From JANYHH01 sp965249745 (GTDB lineage Bacteria > Deinococcota > Deinococci > Deinococcales > JAAFIG01), in contig OZ252252.1 in the NCBI GenBank assembly GCA_965249745.1, positions 4,526,001 to 4,590,000 on the forward strand: DNA of 64,000 nt, in the 5' to 3' direction. Numbering within the stretch: position 1 is the first letter of the stretch; each line of letters starts with the position of its first letter. Positions 8,341 through 17,055 of the stretch are shown here, in pieces. Both the position numbers and the translations under genes were made by a program. The notes under the pieces were generated by a model. The model was not told the origin of the DNA and did not search any database. It saw nothing but the letters and a program-made list of their open reading frames with translations.

Positions 8341-9072
8341 GTGTCCAGCCCTAGCCTCGAAGACCTCGCCCTGCACGCCGTTCACGCCCTCGAGGGGGGT
8401 GCGGCCGAGGAAATGGACCGCCTCGTGGCGGGCAGTCCCGCGTTGCAGGCGGAGCTGACGGCCATGCGGGCCGCGCTCGCCAAGCTGGGCGGCGGCGTGC
8501 GGCAACTCGAGCCGCCCGTGACCCTGGAGCCGCGCATCGTGCGCGAGCTGAAGGTAGAACCGCAGCTCATAATCCCCCCGTCCAAAAGCGCTCCGGCTGC
8601 CGTTCTCGGTCGTGCGCCGGTCGTCCGTTCTTGGGCACGACCCGTGTTCGCCACGGTCAGCCTGATGGCGGTCGCGGCGATCGCGGTCTTGGGCTTGCGC
8701 GGCGCACAACTGGACACCGAGTTGCAAGCGCTCCGGGCAAGGACCTCGCAGCAGACCGCGATTCTCTCCAGTGCCAGCCAGGTTCAACTCGCCAGCACCG
8801 CCGCTGGAGCCGTACCTATCGGGCAAGCCTTTCTGACTCGAGACGGCAAGATCGTGATTGCCTTGAAACTGCCCGCCCCGGAAACCGGCAAGACCTATCA
8901 GGCCTGGTTCATCCCGAAGGGTGAAACGAGTCCACGCCCGCTCGAGACCTTCAAGAACAGCTTGACCACGCAGGTTCCCGCCGATGCCGCCGCGATTGCG
9001 GTCAGCCTGGAACCGAGCGGCGGGTCCAAGACGCCGACGACCGTGCTGGGCGTCGCAGCCATCAAGCTCTGA
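8341..9072 (+). CDS. Anti-sigma factor, RskA family
   Basis: Membrane protein expected to hold the ECF sigma factor inactive. An N-terminal anti-sigma segment (about 1-60, D-L-A-L-H-A-V-H-A-L-E) binds sigma, one membrane helix lies at about 100-120, and the outer RskA domain follows (V-Q-L-A-S-T, K-T-Y-Q-A-W-F-I, V-A-V-S-L-E-P-S-G-G-S-type ending). It is 243 residues, as usual. The GTG start has a strong GGAGG six bases upstream. Transcribed away from its sigma gene, it overlaps the end of the convergent MFS gene by 11 bases. Confidence 0.88.
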   Translation: MSSPSLEDLALHAVHALEGGAAEEMDRLVAGSPALQAELTAMRAALAKLGGGVRQLEPPVTLEPRIVRELKVEPQLIIPPSKSAPAAVLGRAPVVRSWARPVFATVSLMAVAAIAVLGLRGAQLDTELQALRARTSQQTAILSSASQVQLASTAAGAVPIGQAFLTRDGKIVIALKLPAPETGKTYQAWFIPKGETSPRPLETFKNSLTTQVPADAAAIAVSLEPSGGSKTPTTVLGVAAIKL

Positions 9073-10552
9073 CAGCCGTCGCCGCAGGTTCGCGCAAACC
9101 GACCCAGGCGACCGCGCCACCCACGGCGCTGAGCGCCGCGCAGAACAGCATCGCGGCGTGCAAGCCGTCCGTCTGCGCCCCCTGCACCAGGGCCGTCACG
9201 GGCGGAACCGCCTTGGCGGTCGGGGCGGCTCTGGCCGCGTTTAGCGCCGTTCCCGCGTCAGAAGTCAGCCGCACCCGCTCGAGCCGCACGTTTAGGTTGT
9301 TGTTGAAGGCGAAACTGAAGACCACCCCGAGGCTGGCGACCGCTAAAAGTCCCGCGACCCTCGAGGCGACGTTGTTGACGGCCGCGCCCACCCCGGATCG
9401 CTCGGGCGGTACGGCGCTCATGACGGTGCTGGTCAAGGGCGCGACCAAGAGGCACAGGCCCAGCCCCAGCACGGTTGCGCCCGGCAGGGCCGCCCAGAAG
9501 CTGGACCCTGGTTGCAACAGCACGAACAGCCCCAGCCCCAGGGCGACCGTGAATGCCCCGGCCGTGATGAACGGTCTCGAGCCGAGTCTGGCGGCATAAC
9601 TGCCCGCGCTTCTGGATAATAGGAACATCAGAATCGGGATCGGCAGTAGCAGCGCCCCGGACTGCACACCGCTCAGACCCATGACGTTCTGGGCGTAGAT
9701 CGGCAGAAAGAACGGTGCGCCGCCCAACGAGAAGTAGACCGCGAGCGTCACCAGGTTGATGCCGCTGAAGGTCCTGGATTGAAACAGGCTGAGCGGCATC
9801 ATCGGGTCGGGTGTGCGGGCCTGATGCCAGACGAACAGGGACAGACAGGCCGCACCACCCACCAGTCCCAGCAGCACGAGCGGCGTCAGAAACCCGAGCA
9901 GTGGTCCCTCAATCAGACCGGCGCTGACGCCGCCCAGCCCCAGCACCACGAGCGCCGCCCCGAGCCAGTCCAGCCGCCCGTGGACCGCGCCATCCGTGGT
10001 CTCCGGCGTGAACCGGGCCAGGATAAAGACCGTGACCGCCACGAGCGGTAGGTTAATCAGAAACACCCAGCGCCAGCCGACGCCGTCCACCAGCACTCCG
10101 CCGAGCAGCGGCCCGATCACGCCCGCGACGCTGGTGAAGGCGCTCCAGGTTCCAATCGCCTGACCTCGAGCCTTGTCGTCAGCAAAGACGGCCCGGATGA
10201 TCGCCAGCGCCCCTGGGACCAGGAGCGCCCCCGCCGCACCTTGCAGCAACCTCGAGGCGACCAGCAGCGCCGCACTCGGGGCGATGCCGCACAGCAATGA
10301 GCTGACGCCGAACCCGATCAGTCCCCAGGTCAGGACGCGTTTGCGACCCAAGCGATCCCCGAGCGATCCGCCCAGGATCAGAAAGCTCGAGAGGGTCAGC
10401 GCGTACCCGTCCACGACCCACTGCTGGCCGCTCAGGCCCAGATGCAACTCCGCGTCCATTTTGGCTAGAGCCACGTTGACGACGCTGCCGTCCAGGAAGG
10501 CGATGCCACTGGCCAGAACTAGCGCGATCAGCGTCCAGGTTTCCTTCTTCAC
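9062..10552 (-). CDS. MFS drug exporter, DHA2 (EmrB/QacA) family
   Basis: Proton-driven efflux pump of the inner membrane. About 14 hydrophobic helices are visible. The N-terminal half carries L-D-G-S-V-V-N-V-A-L, motif A as G-G-S-L-G-D-R-L-G-R-K-R, and G-P-L-L-G-G in helix 5, which mark the 14-helix drug:H+ antiporters. The frame opens two codons earlier with TTG. I chose the GTG at 10552 because TAGGCT stands exactly six bases before it. The substrate is not predictable. It stands alone, tail to tail with the anti-sigma gene. Confidence 0.88.
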   Translation of the reverse strand: MKKETWTLIALVLASGIAFLDGSVVNVALAKMDAELHLGLSGQQWVVDGYALTLSSFLILGGSLGDRLGRKRVLTWGLIGFGVSSLLCGIAPSAALLVASRLLQGAAGALLVPGALAIIRAVFADDKARGQAIGTWSAFTSVAGVIGPLLGGVLVDGVGWRWVFLINLPLVAVTVFILARFTPETTDGAVHGRLDWLGAALVVLGLGGVSAGLIEGPLLGFLTPLVLLGLVGGAACLSLFVWHQARTPDPMMPLSLFQSRTFSGINLVTLAVYFSLGGAPFFLPIYAQNVMGLSGVQSGALLLPIPILMFLLSRSAGSYAARLGSRPFITAGAFTVALGLGLFVLLQPGSSFWAALPGATVLGLGLCLLVAPLTSTVMSAVPPERSGVGAAVNNVASRVAGLLAVASLGVVFSFAFNNNLNVRLERVRLTSDAGTALNAARAAPTAKAVPPVTALVQGAQTDGLHAAMLFCAALSAVGGAVAWVGLREPAATAVRA

Positions 10553-10558
10553 GCCCAA

Positions 10559-10564
10559 AGCCTA
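10559..10564 (-). promoter_or_regulatory. -10 box, leaderless start of the MFS gene
   Basis: TAGGCT, six bases before the GTG at 10552. Confidence 0.6.
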
Positions 10565-10781
10565 GCCGTTCAACGCGGCTCCAGATTGTCTGTCAAGGCT
10601 GGCTTCGAGCGTCATTCTTTCGGAGCCGCAGCCGATACTTTCAGATCAAATATTTTCCTTCGTATCACAGAAAATCTTTACCAGGACGCAAAAACCGGGG
10701 GTGTAGATGTTCATTCGTCACAGCCAAACACCTTTGAAGACTCTAGACTCCGTTGACAGAGATAACCCGAGGTGAAGAGTG

Positions 10782-11519
10782 ATGGAATCTATTTTTATCG
10801 CTGCCCTGCGGCAGCACATGACCCAGAAAAGCACCGGTTTGCTGCGCGTCAAAACCCAGCACGAGGCGCTGGTCTACCTGAGCCTTGGACACCCGGTTCA
10901 CGCCGTGTACCAGGGACGCAAGGGCGTTGAGGTTCTGAGAGAAATCGTTTCCTGGAACGACGCGAAAATTGCGTTTGAAGCGTTTCACTTCGCGCAGGAG
11001 CGCACGATCAGCGACGACCCGCTGGAACTGATCGCCGCGCTCGAGGGGGTGGCGCGGCAACGCCGGGAGATCGGCATTCAATCCTCGTCTGAGATTTATT
11101 ACTACAGCCTGTCCGTGCCATACGACGAGAACCGTGAGGCGCTGGAACAGAACCTGATCGCCCGCGCCGAGGGCTTGACCCTCGAGCAACTCGTTACTAT
11201 CACCGGTGGCGACTCGAGCACGGTCATGCGAATCTTGCAGCGCCTGGTGGCCGAGGGAGCGATCCACTCCGAGTCCTCGCCCGCCACACCGGAGCGGCTA
11301 CGGGGCATCACGCCGCGCTACGCGCCGCCGCCCAAAACGGGTCTGTTCAACCGCCCGAAAGCCATCACGCTAGACGAGCATCACCATACCTTCTACGAGG
11401 CGATTGATGGCAGGCGCACGCTCTGGGAGATTCGCATCAACCTGGCCTGGACGCGCCAGGCGGTCTGGGACGCCTATCAGTACATGCACGGCTTGAAGGT
11501 CGTCATCAACGCGGTTTGA
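10782..11519 (+). CDS. DUF4388 domain protein
   Basis: The first about 100 residues match the DUF4388 pattern (K-S-T-G-L-L-R-V, Y-L-S-L-G-H-P-V-H-A, I-V-S-W-N-D-A-K-I-A-F-E), a domain often linked to two-component or gliding systems in Deinococcus and myxobacteria. The C-terminal half has two helix-turn-helix-like stretches (L-E-Q-L-V-T-I-T-G-G-D-S-S-T-V and the final W-E-I-R-I-N-L-A-W-T-R-Q-A-V). The first could bind DNA. The ATG at 10782 is preceded by GAGGTG. The AT-richer stretch 10620-10780 upstream is probably its promoter region. The role is unknown. Confidence 0.72.
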   Translation: MESIFIAALRQHMTQKSTGLLRVKTQHEALVYLSLGHPVHAVYQGRKGVEVLREIVSWNDAKIAFEAFHFAQERTISDDPLELIAALEGVARQRREIGIQSSSEIYYYSLSVPYDENREALEQNLIARAEGLTLEQLVTITGGDSSTVMRILQRLVAEGAIHSESSPATPERLRGITPRYAPPPKTGLFNRPKAITLDEHHHTFYEAIDGRRTLWEIRINLAWTRQAVWDAYQYMHGLKVVINAV

Positions 11520-11538
11520 ACGCGCTATATTCTCGAGT

Positions 11539-11612
11539 GAGATTGGTTGCCTGACAGGTCGGGTATCGGCACGGGTCAGATCGGCATGGGTCAGGCAGCC
11601 GATCTCGGTTTT
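11539..11612 (+). terminator. Long-stem terminator-like hairpin after the DUF4388 gene
   Basis: Arms at 11539-11555 and 11590-11606 match at 15 of 17 positions, with a loop of about 34 bases, followed by GGTTTTGGG. The loop holds two similar GGGTCAG units. The large loop is unusual for a simple terminator. Confidence 0.45.
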
Positions 11613-11657
11613 GGGTATCGCTCGAGGGGCATGACGACAGCTCTATTTTGGAAACGG

Positions 11658-11663
11658 TAGGAT
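11658..11663 (+). promoter_or_regulatory. -10 box, leaderless start of the M20 gene
   Basis: TAGGAT, seven bases before the GTG at 11671. Confidence 0.55.
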
Positions 11664-11670
11664 TCTGGGC

Positions 11671-12918
11671 GTGAACTCAGATCTGGCCGTGAGGATGTCC
11701 CGGGCCGTGGACGGCGACGCGGTGGTGGCGCTGACGCAAACCCTAGTGCGCCTGGATTCGGTAGCCGCACCTGGCCGACCCCATGAGGCGGCCGTGGCAG
11801 AACTGCTGGCGGCGCGGCTCGAGGCGGCCGGTTTCAGCCTGACCGTGACCGAAGTCGCTCCGCAGCGCCTGAACCTTGTCGCCGAGTGGGACACGGGCCG
11901 CCCAGGGCGGCTGCTGCTTTTAGAGGGTCACACCGATGTCGTCACCGAGGGCGACCGCGCCGCCTGGTCGTTCGATCCGTTCGGCGGTGAGATCGTGAAC
12001 GGTGAGCTGCGCGGGCGAGGCAGCGCCGACATGAAGGGCGGACTGGCGGCGGCGGTCGTGGCCGCCGAAACCCTGAAAACGCAAACCTTGAAAACGCAGT
12101 TCACTCGAGACTCCAGCCTGTCTGGAAGCCTGCGCTTGCTGATTCCCTGCGACGAGGAGGGCATGATGCTCGGCATCAAGCGCATGGTGGCCGACGGACA
12201 TCACCGGCGGCGCGATGGCAGTCCCGCCGACGGCGCGATCGTCTGCGAGCCCGAGGAACTGGAACTCTGCCTGTTTCAACGCGGCGGCATCCGCGTGGCC
12301 GTGCGCTTCACCGGCAAGCAAGCCCACGGCGCGATGCCGTACGCGGGTCTCAACCCAATCCCGGCCCTGGCGCGTTTCATCCTTAGGGTGCGCGAGTTGC
12401 AGACAGAATTGCAGGCGCGCCTGGGGGAGCATCCGGTGCTGGGTCTCCCGTGGCTGACCGCGACGGTCCTCCAAGCGGGCAGCCTGCCGCAACTGAACGT
12501 CATGCACGCCGACGCACTCGTGGCGCTCGACATTCGCACCGTCCCTGGCGTCTCACACGAGGAACTGCACAGCAGCTTGCAGGCACTCCTATCAACCCTC
12601 GAGACCGAGGAGGGCGTGAACACCGATTACCAGATTATAGACGACCGCCCGTGGACCGCGACTGCCCCGGACAGTCCCATCGTGGGCGCGCTCGAGGTGG
12701 CCTCGAGGTTGGTGCTGGACCGCGAACCGCGTTACGGTGGCGTGCCCGGCACGACCGATGGCACATTTCTGCACAAGGCAGGCGTGCCCATCGTGACAGT
12801 CGGGCCCGGTGACCGCGAGATTCCGCATCAGGTTGACGAGTTCGTGCGCGTTGCTGATTTGATCTCGAGCGCCCGGCTGTACGCCGCTGCCGCCGCACTA
12901 TTTCTCAGCTCCGAATAG
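11671..12918 (+). CDS. M20 family metallo-deacylase/peptidase (ArgE/DapE type)
   Basis: Zinc-dependent amidohydrolase that removes acyl groups from amino acids or short peptides. Metal ligands are seen in order: His in E-G-H-T-D, Asp in G-S-A-D-M-K-G-G, Glu in C-D-E-E-G, Glu in V-C-E-P-E-E, and His in the final I-P-H-Q-V-D-E-F segment. The dimerisation domain sits between the fourth and fifth ligands. It is 415 residues, normal for the family. The exact substrate (acetylornithine, succinyl-diaminopimelate or other) cannot be told. It stands alone and converges on the zinc-ribbon gene at 13147. Confidence 0.85.
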   Translation: MNSDLAVRMSRAVDGDAVVALTQTLVRLDSVAAPGRPHEAAVAELLAARLEAAGFSLTVTEVAPQRLNLVAEWDTGRPGRLLLLEGHTDVVTEGDRAAWSFDPFGGEIVNGELRGRGSADMKGGLAAAVVAAETLKTQTLKTQFTRDSSLSGSLRLLIPCDEEGMMLGIKRMVADGHHRRRDGSPADGAIVCEPEELELCLFQRGGIRVAVRFTGKQAHGAMPYAGLNPIPALARFILRVRELQTELQARLGEHPVLGLPWLTATVLQAGSLPQLNVMHADALVALDIRTVPGVSHEELHSSLQALLSTLETEEGVNTDYQIIDDRPWTATAPDSPIVGALEVASRLVLDREPRYGGVPGTTDGTFLHKAGVPIVTVGPGDREIPHQVDEFVRVADLISSARLYAAAAALFLSSE

Positions 12919-13018
12919 ATTTCTTGTCTAGGCGTGAGCGGGTTGTCGTTAGACTTTGATGCGGCTCGCTGGCGACGCAGGTCAAATGCATTCGCTGCGC
13001 CCACCTCTTCCCCGCGTC

Positions 13019-13100
13019 GTGCAGATTGCACGCAAGCAATACTGTGCAGATTGCACGCAAGCAATAGCAATACTGTGCAGATTGCACACAAGCAGTACAG
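13019..13100. repeat. Three tandem 25-31 base repeats
   Basis: Units begin GTGCAGATTGCAC and span 13019-13043, 13044-13074 and 13075-13100. The second holds an inner duplication of AGCAAT. Each unit can fold a small hairpin (GTGCA/TTGCAC). They sit between two convergent genes. There are no spacers, so this is not a CRISPR array. Confidence 0.85.
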
Positions 13101-13146
13101 GGAGAGGCGAACAAGCTATTCGTGCAAGAGGTCTGATGGCTCAGCT

Positions 13147-14967
13147 TTACTTCCGCGCTCTTTGAGGTTTGAGATTGACGGGCGCGGCTTTCGGTTGGCG
13201 TGCGCCACTGCCACTCGAGGCTCTGACCTCGGCTTTCGACTTCGCGGCGCGTTTCGTCTCGAGCTTTGGTTTGCGCGCAGTGACCGGAGCCGCACTCTTC
13301 CGACTCAGCTTCGACGAATCCCGTCCCGCTCGAGGCTTCGTAGCTGCGGCGACCACCGCTTTGGCTCGAGGTTTGACCGGCGTTTTCGCAGGGGCTTTCG
13401 GGGCAACGCGAGCTGCGGTTCTGGGGGGCGCGATTTTGGTGGCTGACGGCATTTTGCCTCGAGCTGATGGTTTGGGCTGCGGGCTGGCTGCTTTGCTTGA
13501 GCCGCGTGACGGTCTCGAGGTCTCAATGGCAAGTTTCTGAAGCTTGGGTTCCAGTTTGGCGGCTGGTTTTTTGATCGGTCGCTTTTCAGTGAATTGCTTC
13601 TTGGCTGGTGCTTTGACGGGCGGCGTCACGGCACTGAGTTTCTTAGCTTTTGATGGCGCAAGTTTCGCGGCTGGTGCGGCAAATTTAGCTTTTCTCTGGG
13701 TTGGGGTACTGACCGTTTTTGCAGCTTCAAGCTTTTTCGATGGCTTGTCAGCCTGTCTCGCGCCAGGCTTCCTCTGGGGCGCTAGAAGTTTGGGGGATTT
13801 CGACGCCTGCGACTTCGTTTTTTGACCTCGAGCTTGCGGCGTTTGCTGCTCAGGTTTGGTTTTCGCGGTTCTGGTCTTGCCGGGCGGCGCGAGACTCGGC
13901 TTGGTCGCTTTCGAGTCTCGAGCCGCTGTTTTGGGGGCTTCTGACTTGCCGGGTCGTCGCTGGCTGAGGCTTTTTCCAGGTACAGCTTTTCCAGCACTAG
14001 CTTTTTCAGGCACAGCTTGACGACTCGCTTTGCGCGGCGGCTGGACCGCGACTTGCGGTTTGCGGCTCAAAGGTTTCGCCGCCGCCTCGAGTTTCACGGA
14101 CTTTTGTTTGGTCCGACTCGGTTGCGCCTCGAGCGTTACTGGCGCGGCACGTCTGTTCAGTTTGGTGGGCCGCGTTTCTGCGGCAACTTTGGAACCTAGA
14201 GCTGAACGGCTTGGCTGAGTCGGTGCTGGAACGGGTGCTGCTGAAATTGGGGGGCGTGAGGCTGTCTTGCCGCGAGGTTTGGCGATCTCAGCTTGCTCGA
14301 GCGATCTTGTTCCTTGAGGACTGGGTGATACCGCCCGTTTCTTTTTGGTGCGCAGTTCTGGAAGCGCGAACAATTCGTCCTGAAAGCTCTTGGCTCTGGG
14401 CTTAGCAACACTGTCCTTGGCAACTCCGGGCTTGGCGATACTGATCTTGGCACCACTGAGCGGTTCTGGAATCGGTTTCGTCGCTCGAGGTTTAGGTAGA
14501 ACTATCAGGGGTTTGACGCTCGGTTTCTGGATTGATGGCACAGGCAGGGTCAGACTGCCTCCTGTTAGTGTGTCGCGTTTCGTGACCGCTCGAGATTCGC
14601 GGGGTGGACGTACCACCATCAACTTTTGATCGCCGGTCACAGCGGTCTTCCCTAGAGGGATTCTGGGTTTGCTGTTGGCGGCTGCCGGAGTCTCTGGCTC
14701 TCGAGTTGCCTGCTTGATCGAAACCTGCGGGGTCGCGCTGGCTTCGGCGGCGTTGGTACGCTCGCGGGCCGCGTCCTTGCTCTGCCGGGCGTTGTCTGGT
14801 AGATTGCCCGCGCGCCAGCCACGTTCGCAGGTGTGGCACCAGTACGCCTGATCGCCATCGCGCAGGTACGTCAGGTCCAACCGCCCGCCACAATCCGGGC
14901 AGGCCAGCACCAGCCCGTACCCTGAACGCGGCTCGAGAGATTCATGTTTTTTAATAAATCGAGCCAT
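13147..14967 (-). CDS. Zinc-ribbon protein with long histone-like basic tail
   Basis: The N-terminal 55 residues hold a zinc ribbon (C23-x-x-C26 and C44-x-x-C47, in A-C-P-D-C-G-G and W-C-H-T-C). The remaining about 550 residues are low-complexity, rich in Lys, Ala, Pro, Arg and Ser, with loose K-P/A-K-P-like repeats as in histone H1 or bacterial HU tails. Almost no acidic runs are present, so the tail is strongly positive. I infer binding to nucleic acid or to an anionic polymer; no enzyme domain is seen. TTGGCG-17-TAAAAT lies directly before the ATG, so the mRNA is leaderless or nearly so. Confidence 0.75.
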   Translation of the reverse strand: MARFIKKHESLEPRSGYGLVLACPDCGGRLDLTYLRDGDQAYWCHTCERGWRAGNLPDNARQSKDAARERTNAAEASATPQVSIKQATREPETPAAANSKPRIPLGKTAVTGDQKLMVVRPPRESRAVTKRDTLTGGSLTLPVPSIQKPSVKPLIVLPKPRATKPIPEPLSGAKISIAKPGVAKDSVAKPRAKSFQDELFALPELRTKKKRAVSPSPQGTRSLEQAEIAKPRGKTASRPPISAAPVPAPTQPSRSALGSKVAAETRPTKLNRRAAPVTLEAQPSRTKQKSVKLEAAAKPLSRKPQVAVQPPRKASRQAVPEKASAGKAVPGKSLSQRRPGKSEAPKTAARDSKATKPSLAPPGKTRTAKTKPEQQTPQARGQKTKSQASKSPKLLAPQRKPGARQADKPSKKLEAAKTVSTPTQRKAKFAAPAAKLAPSKAKKLSAVTPPVKAPAKKQFTEKRPIKKPAAKLEPKLQKLAIETSRPSRGSSKAASPQPKPSARGKMPSATKIAPPRTAARVAPKAPAKTPVKPRAKAVVAAATKPRAGRDSSKLSRKSAAPVTARKPKLETKRAAKSKAEVRASSGSGARQPKAAPVNLKPQRARK

Positions 14968-14970
14968 TAT

Positions 14971-15005
14971 ATTCTGATTTTAGCAGAATAAACGCAAAGC
15001 GCCAA
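14971..15005 (-). promoter_or_regulatory. Promoter with palindrome over the -10 box of the zinc-ribbon gene
   Basis: TTGGCG (15005-15000) and TAAAAT (14982-14977) are 17 bases apart. The -10 box is enclosed by the inverted repeat ATTCTG / CAGAAT (14971-14976, 14984-14989), a likely repressor site. The ATG lies nine bases after the -10. Confidence 0.65.
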
Positions 15006-15040
15006 GTTGTTCCCGAAACGGTCAAGCGTCTCCTGATTTC

Positions 15041-16192
15041 TCAACCTCGAGCTAGCGCTCTTTCGTACACTTCCACGTACTGCGGCAAGATCAAACTCGG
15101 ATGGAACCGCGTCACCGCCCGCTCTCGAGCCGCGAGTCGCATCCGCGCCAATCTGCCCGGCTCCAACGCCTCGAGCACCGCCCGCGTCATGCCCGTCACG
15201 TCCCCGACCGGCAGCACGAAACCCGTCTCATCGTTCACGACGACCTCGGGCAAACCACCCGCGTTGCTACTAATCACCGGCACACCGCAAGCCAGCGCCT
15301 CGAGCGCCACCAGACCGAACGATTCCTGACTGCTGGGCAGCAAAAACAGATCTGCTACGCTGAGAATCATCTCAATGTTCGGGAAGGTTCCGATGAAATG
15401 CACGCGGTCCGCCACGCCCAATTCCCTCGCCAATTCCAAACACCGCAGACGCTCCGGTCCATCGCCGACCATCAGCAACCGGGCGGGGCGTTCTTGCGCG
15501 ACGCCCGCAAAAATCTGCACCACATCCAACGTGCGCTTGACCGGACGGAAATTGCTGGTATGCACCAAGAGCGCCTCGCCGGGTAGGGCGAACCGAGCGC
15601 GGTAGGCGGCGTCCTGGAGCGGCGTGAAGCGCTCCGGGTCCACCCAGTTGTTGACCACGCTGATCGGTTTCTGGACGCCCATAACCGTCTGCGTGTGATT
15701 CGCCAGATACTCGGAGACCGCCGTCACCCCGTCGCTCTGCTCTACGGCATACCGGGTCGTTCGCAAAAACGACGCCTCGAGACCGACCAGCGTCACGTCC
15801 GTACCGTGCAGGGTCGTGACGACCTTGACGCCGCCCATCATCTCCCTCGCCTGAATCGCACTGCTGGCGTGCGGAATCGCGTAGTGCGCGTGAACAATCT
15901 CAATCCCGTACTCCTCGATCACGCTGCACAGGGTGTTGACCGCCGCCAGCGTCGTCAGCGGCTGATCGAACAGCGGGTAGTGAGCGTTGGCGATCTCGTG
16001 GAAGTAAACCTCGCCGGATGGTCCCTTATCGCTCAACGTCAGGTTTGGCAGGCGCACGGCGCTCAAGCGAAACGGCATCTGTGTCGCCACGAGATGAACC
16101 TGATGACCGGCCCCGACCAGCGCCAGCGCCAACTCCGTGGCGACCACGCCCGATCCACCCGCCGAGGGATGACACAACACCGCGATCTTCAT
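15041..16192 (-). CDS. bshA: N-acetyl-alpha-D-glucosaminyl L-malate synthase
   Basis: First enzyme of bacillithiol synthesis: joins GlcNAc from UDP-GlcNAc to L-malate. It is a GT-B glycosyltransferase of 383 residues. Family features are the opening C-H-P-S-A-G-G-S-G-V-V-A-T-E-L, H-Y-A-I-P-H-A, T-T-L-H-G-T-D-V-T-L-V-G, the phosphate-binding R-P-V-K-R, and E-S-F-G-L-V-A-L-E-A near the C terminus. Bacillithiol is known from Deinococcus and Firmicutes. Later pathway genes (bshB, bshC) are not in the window. TAGGAT stands six bases before the ATG, and a 22-base perfect palindrome lies about 53 bases upstream. Confidence 0.9.
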   Translation of the reverse strand: MKIAVLCHPSAGGSGVVATELALALVGAGHQVHLVATQMPFRLSAVRLPNLTLSDKGPSGEVYFHEIANAHYPLFDQPLTTLAAVNTLCSVIEEYGIEIVHAHYAIPHASSAIQAREMMGGVKVVTTLHGTDVTLVGLEASFLRTTRYAVEQSDGVTAVSEYLANHTQTVMGVQKPISVVNNWVDPERFTPLQDAAYRARFALPGEALLVHTSNFRPVKRTLDVVQIFAGVAQERPARLLMVGDGPERLRCLELARELGVADRVHFIGTFPNIEMILSVADLFLLPSSQESFGLVALEALACGVPVISSNAGGLPEVVVNDETGFVLPVGDVTGMTRAVLEALEPGRLARMRLAARERAVTRFHPSLILPQYVEVYERALARG

Positions 16193-16198
16193 GCGCCG

Positions 16199-16204
16199 AT
16201 CCTA
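16199..16204 (-). promoter_or_regulatory. -10 box, leaderless start of bshA
   Basis: TAGGAT, six bases before the ATG at 16192. Confidence 0.6.
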
Positions 16205-16244
16205 CGGGCCGCGCTTCACCACCTCGAGTCAGCCGCGCGACACG

Positions 16245-16266
16245 TGAAGATAGCTAGCTATCTTCA
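16245..16266. promoter_or_regulatory. 22-base perfect palindrome upstream of bshA
   Basis: The half-site TGAAGATAGCT is repeated in inverse with no spacer. It lies about 42 bases upstream of the bshA -10 box and 400 bases upstream of the next minus-strand gene's stop. The location fits an operator, but a short cruciform or a terminator stem without a U-tract is also possible. Confidence 0.7.
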
Positions 16267-16352
16267 ACACCAATAAACGATTCTCGAGCTGGGCTGAGGG
16301 AGCCGCAGTTGATCGGGCGGTATTGATAGAGCTGCGCTGACCGGGTTGAACT

Positions 16353-16847
16353 TCAGCGAGTGAACACGTAATCGTCAGTAGCGGTCTTGGCGTGACAAGC
16401 GTTACACGCCCCGATGGCCCCTCGAGTCTGTGCCCCCGAGGCGTTCACGGCAATCTTGCCGTTCTTCAAGTCCAGGTTAAACCACTCCCAACCGCCGAAG
16501 TCCTTGTTGAACTCGCCACCGCGTTTCACCATACCCGCCCCGCCGGTGATGTTGCCCGCCTTGTCGGTGTACTGCTTGACCAAAATCGTTCCAACTGGGA
16601 ACTTGCCATTGTCGGTGCGGTCTGCGTTAGCTTTGATGTAAATCGTGCGAGTTATGTCTGGGTTGCTGGATTGATGCGCGCCTTGCAGCGTTTCCGACGG
16701 ACCACTGACCCGATCCACGAGTGTCCATTTCGTGTAAGCAGCGAAATCGCTATCGCTGGCCACAAACTCCGCATTGGTCTTGGGCATACACGCCACCGCG
16801 AAAACACTGGTAAAGGCCGCTAAACCAACCGCTCGAACGAAACCCAT
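16353..16847 (-). CDS. Cytochrome P460-type c-heme lipoprotein
   Basis: Exported heme protein of 164 residues. The lipobox V-F-A-V-A-C places the mature N terminus at about C20, so the protein should be lipid-anchored. The middle resembles the cytochrome P460 fold (G-T-I-L-V-K, G-G-W-E-W-F), and the single heme motif C-N-A-C-H lies near the C terminus, as in that family. P460 proteins oxidise hydroxylamine or detoxify NO with a Lys-heme link; whether the link exists here cannot be read from sequence. AAAAAGGAG precedes the ATG by seven bases. Confidence 0.8.
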   Translation of the reverse strand: MGFVRAVGLAAFTSVFAVACMPKTNAEFVASDSDFAAYTKWTLVDRVSGPSETLQGAHQSSNPDITRTIYIKANADRTDNGKFPVGTILVKQYTDKAGNITGGAGMVKRGGEFNKDFGGWEWFNLDLKNGKIAVNASGAQTRGAIGACNACHAKTATDDYVFTR

Positions 16848-17055
16848 AGGAACTCCTTTTTACTCGGTCGTGCTGTGATCGGTGATGCCTGGAATTGTAG
16901 GCTTTGTATCAAAGCCTCATGTATTGTACGAGACAGATAGCGGCAGCGTTCACCGTCACCCACTCGTGCATCAGCGATGCCGGTCACCTCGAGCCGTGCA
17001 GCCTGGGACGCGACTATCTGCCACGGATGGACAGTGACGTCCCGGCCTCGAGACA

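Noticed and set aside
8263..9120. 285-residue minus-strand frame
   Set aside because: Antisense of the RskA gene, Arg/Gly-rich shadow.
13019..13100. CRISPR array
   Set aside because: Units are adjacent without spacers, only three, of unequal length, and no cas gene is present.
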